Shown here: piece by piece, positions 13,643-14,497 of the stretch
Numbering within the stretch: position 1 is the first letter of the stretch
How the letters are laid out: each line of letters starts with the position of its first letter
From: an uncultured Collinsella sp.
GTDB taxonomy: Bacteria; Actinomycetota; Coriobacteriia; Coriobacteriales; Coriobacteriaceae
Assembly (NCBI GenBank): GCA_900549085.1
Contig: URMO01000052.1
Location: 1-14,497 of the forward strand
Reading direction: 5' to 3'
Length of the DNA: 14,497 bases
Made by a program: the position numbers and the translations under genes
The notes under the pieces: model-generated
What the model was told of the DNA's origin: nothing
Database searches by the model: none
Seen by the model: the letters and a program-made list of their open reading frames with translations, nothing else

Positions 13643-14497
13643 ATGCCGCAGGAAGAATCAAAGCGCGGAGCTCACTTTGCAAAAGGGTCGGCTCCTCAGA
13701 CGCCCGCGCCCGAGGCCGCTTCGTTCGATAACGAGATTCGAAACGCCTGGTCCGCTGCCGCTGACCCGGGCGAGACGGCCGTGTACTTGCGTGCCGCCGG
13801 TGCCGGCACGGCGCTTCCCCGTACGGTTCTTTCTTCGGCTCGTCCCGATGAGACGGCTGTCTTTTTGGCCGCCGCTCAATCGAGCGCCAGCGTGATGCCG
13901 ATCGCCTCCGAGGCTCCTCGTGCGCCGCGTCCCGATGAGACGGCGGTGTTTTTGATGGCAGCCCAGGGAAAGAGCACACCGCAGAGCGCTCCTGCCGCTC
14001 ATTCCGCCAAGCCCACGGCTCATGATGATGGCGAACCGCTTCTTTCGGATGACGAATGGTCGCCGCTTGGTTCGACCGATCCCGTCGAGGGCGTGGCCAT
14101 CGACGGTGATGACGACTGGGACCCTCTGTCGTTTTCTGCCCGAACCGTCGCCGCCAATGAAGTTGACACGGTGTTTGGCGACCATGCCATATTCGATGAT
14201 GATGCCGTATCCGGTAACAACATGCCGAACAGCGATGACGCCGCACCTGCTGATGACGCCGTTTTGGTTGACGATCCCTTTGCGATGACCGGCTCCTTTG
14301 CCGTCGTGGACGATTTGCTGCCACAAGATGAGGTTCATGAGGACTCTCAGGACGACGTAGACGATATGGGTTCGTCGGACTACTCCACGGTTGGTCGTTC
14401 TGCTGGCCTTATGACCGTGCTGACCATCGTGTCGCGTGTCACCGGGTTTATCCGCACGTGGGCCATGGCGGCCGCCATCGGTATGTCGCTGCTCTCG
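13643..14497 (+). CDS. murJ: MurJ-type lipid II flippase with a long acidic N-terminal extension (3' end outside window)
   Basis: MurJ/MviN flips lipid II across the membrane for peptidoglycan synthesis. 285 codons are present before the window edge. Residues 253-285 (SAGLMTVLTIVSRVTGFIRT...) match the start of MurJ: first membrane helix with the SRVTGFIR motif. The preceding ~250 residues are unusual for MurJ: Ala/Pro/Asp-rich, strongly acidic and probably disordered. Three copies of a P-D/G-E-T-A-V-F/Y-L motif lie at residues 41-52, 67-78 and 96-107 (Thr45, Thr71, Thr100). A second motif D-D-E/D-W-S/D-P-L occurs at 136-142 and 156-162. Asp runs fill residues 185-241. GAGAGAGGA (13627-13635) lies 7 nt before ATG 13643, supporting this long start. 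It follows ybaK by 3 nt. MurJ identity rests on the short visible membrane segment; another MATE-like MviN member is the alternative. Confidence 0.82.
   Translation, partial: MPQEESKRGAHFAKGSAPQTPAPEAASFDNEIRNAWSAAADPGETAVYLRAAGAGTALPRTVLSSARPDETAVFLAAAQSSASVMPIASEAPRAPRPDETAVFLMAAQGKSTPQSAPAAHSAKPTAHDDGEPLLSDDEWSPLGSTDPVEGVAIDGDDDWDPLSFSARTVAANEVDTVFGDHAIFDDDAVSGNNMPNSDDAAPADDAVLVDDPFAMTGSFAVVDDLLPQDEVHEDSQDDVDDMGSSDYSTVGRSAGLMTVLTIVSRVTGFIRTWAMAAAIGMSLLS
13763..13963 (+). repeat. Three direct repeats coding for P-(D/G)-E-T-A-V-(F/Y)-L in MurJ
   Basis: Units lie at 13763-13798, 13841-13876 and 13928-13963. At the protein level they read DPGETAVYLRAA, RPDETAVFLAAA and RPDETAVFLMAA. Units 2 and 3 are nearly identical at the DNA level too: of the 27 bases beginning at 13841 and at 13928 only two differ, one of them silent and one in a codon wobble. 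Unit spacing is 78 then 87 nt, always a multiple of three. Unit 1 is more diverged. This looks like in-frame duplication of a short linear motif. Confidence 0.85.

Noticed and set aside
13623..14338. Two minus-strand open frames opposite the MurJ N-terminal region
   Set aside because: The plus-strand frame has a good ribosome binding site, runs without a stop into a recognisable MurJ start and contains coherent protein repeats; the minus frames are Arg/His-rich shadows.

Overview
The window looks like a stretch of chromosome from a moderately high-G+C Gram-positive bacterium. The protein flavour and gene mix (an extended MurJ, a COG2509 flavoprotein, a BaiN/HI0933 flavoprotein, an LtaS-type enzyme, and UvrA with a CPEHG zinc motif) suggest Actinomycetota, class Coriobacteriia, perhaps Collinsella. 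That assignment is an inference from protein features; no database search was possible. Almost all of it is housekeeping DNA. I see no insertion sequence, prophage, CRISPR array or tRNA gene.

Layout. Positions 1-59 are the 3' end of a 5S rRNA gene, followed by a strong intrinsic terminator (91-122) that closes an rRNA operon. A rightward group follows: coaE (249-890), a small membrane-anchored lytic transglycosylase overlapping it by 8 nt (883-1464), and uvrB (1516-3756). A 19-bp hairpin (3758-3799) separates uvrB from a leftward group that, read in its own direction, runs ltaS-like (9932-7779), mrp (7633-6803), a BaiN/HI0933-family flavoprotein (6802-5531, abutting mrp) and a COG2509 FAD-dependent dehydrogenase (5450-3810). 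uvrA (10126-13002) is divergent from ltaS and has a LexA-box-like sequence upstream. Last comes a rightward pair, ybaK (13139-13639) and murJ (13643 to the window edge, incomplete).

How the genes relate. UvrA and UvrB are the damage-recognition subunits of nucleotide excision repair, encoded about 6.4 kb apart; only uvrA shows a candidate SOS operator. Three genes concern the cell envelope: the lytic transglycosylase cuts glycan strands, the LtaS-like protein makes a glycerol-phosphate polymer or related modification, and MurJ flips lipid II. CoaE ends CoA synthesis, YbaK edits mischarged tRNA-Pro, and Mrp is an Fe-S cluster carrier ATPase directly upstream of two flavin oxidoreductases.

The least ordinary item is the N-terminus of MurJ. 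About 250 residues of acidic, low-complexity sequence precede the first membrane segment. They contain three copies of a motif centred on P-D/G-E-T-A-V-F/Y-L and two copies of an acidic D-D-E/D-W-S/D-P-L motif. This may be a cytoplasmic regulatory or docking tail, with the repeated threonines as possible kinase sites.
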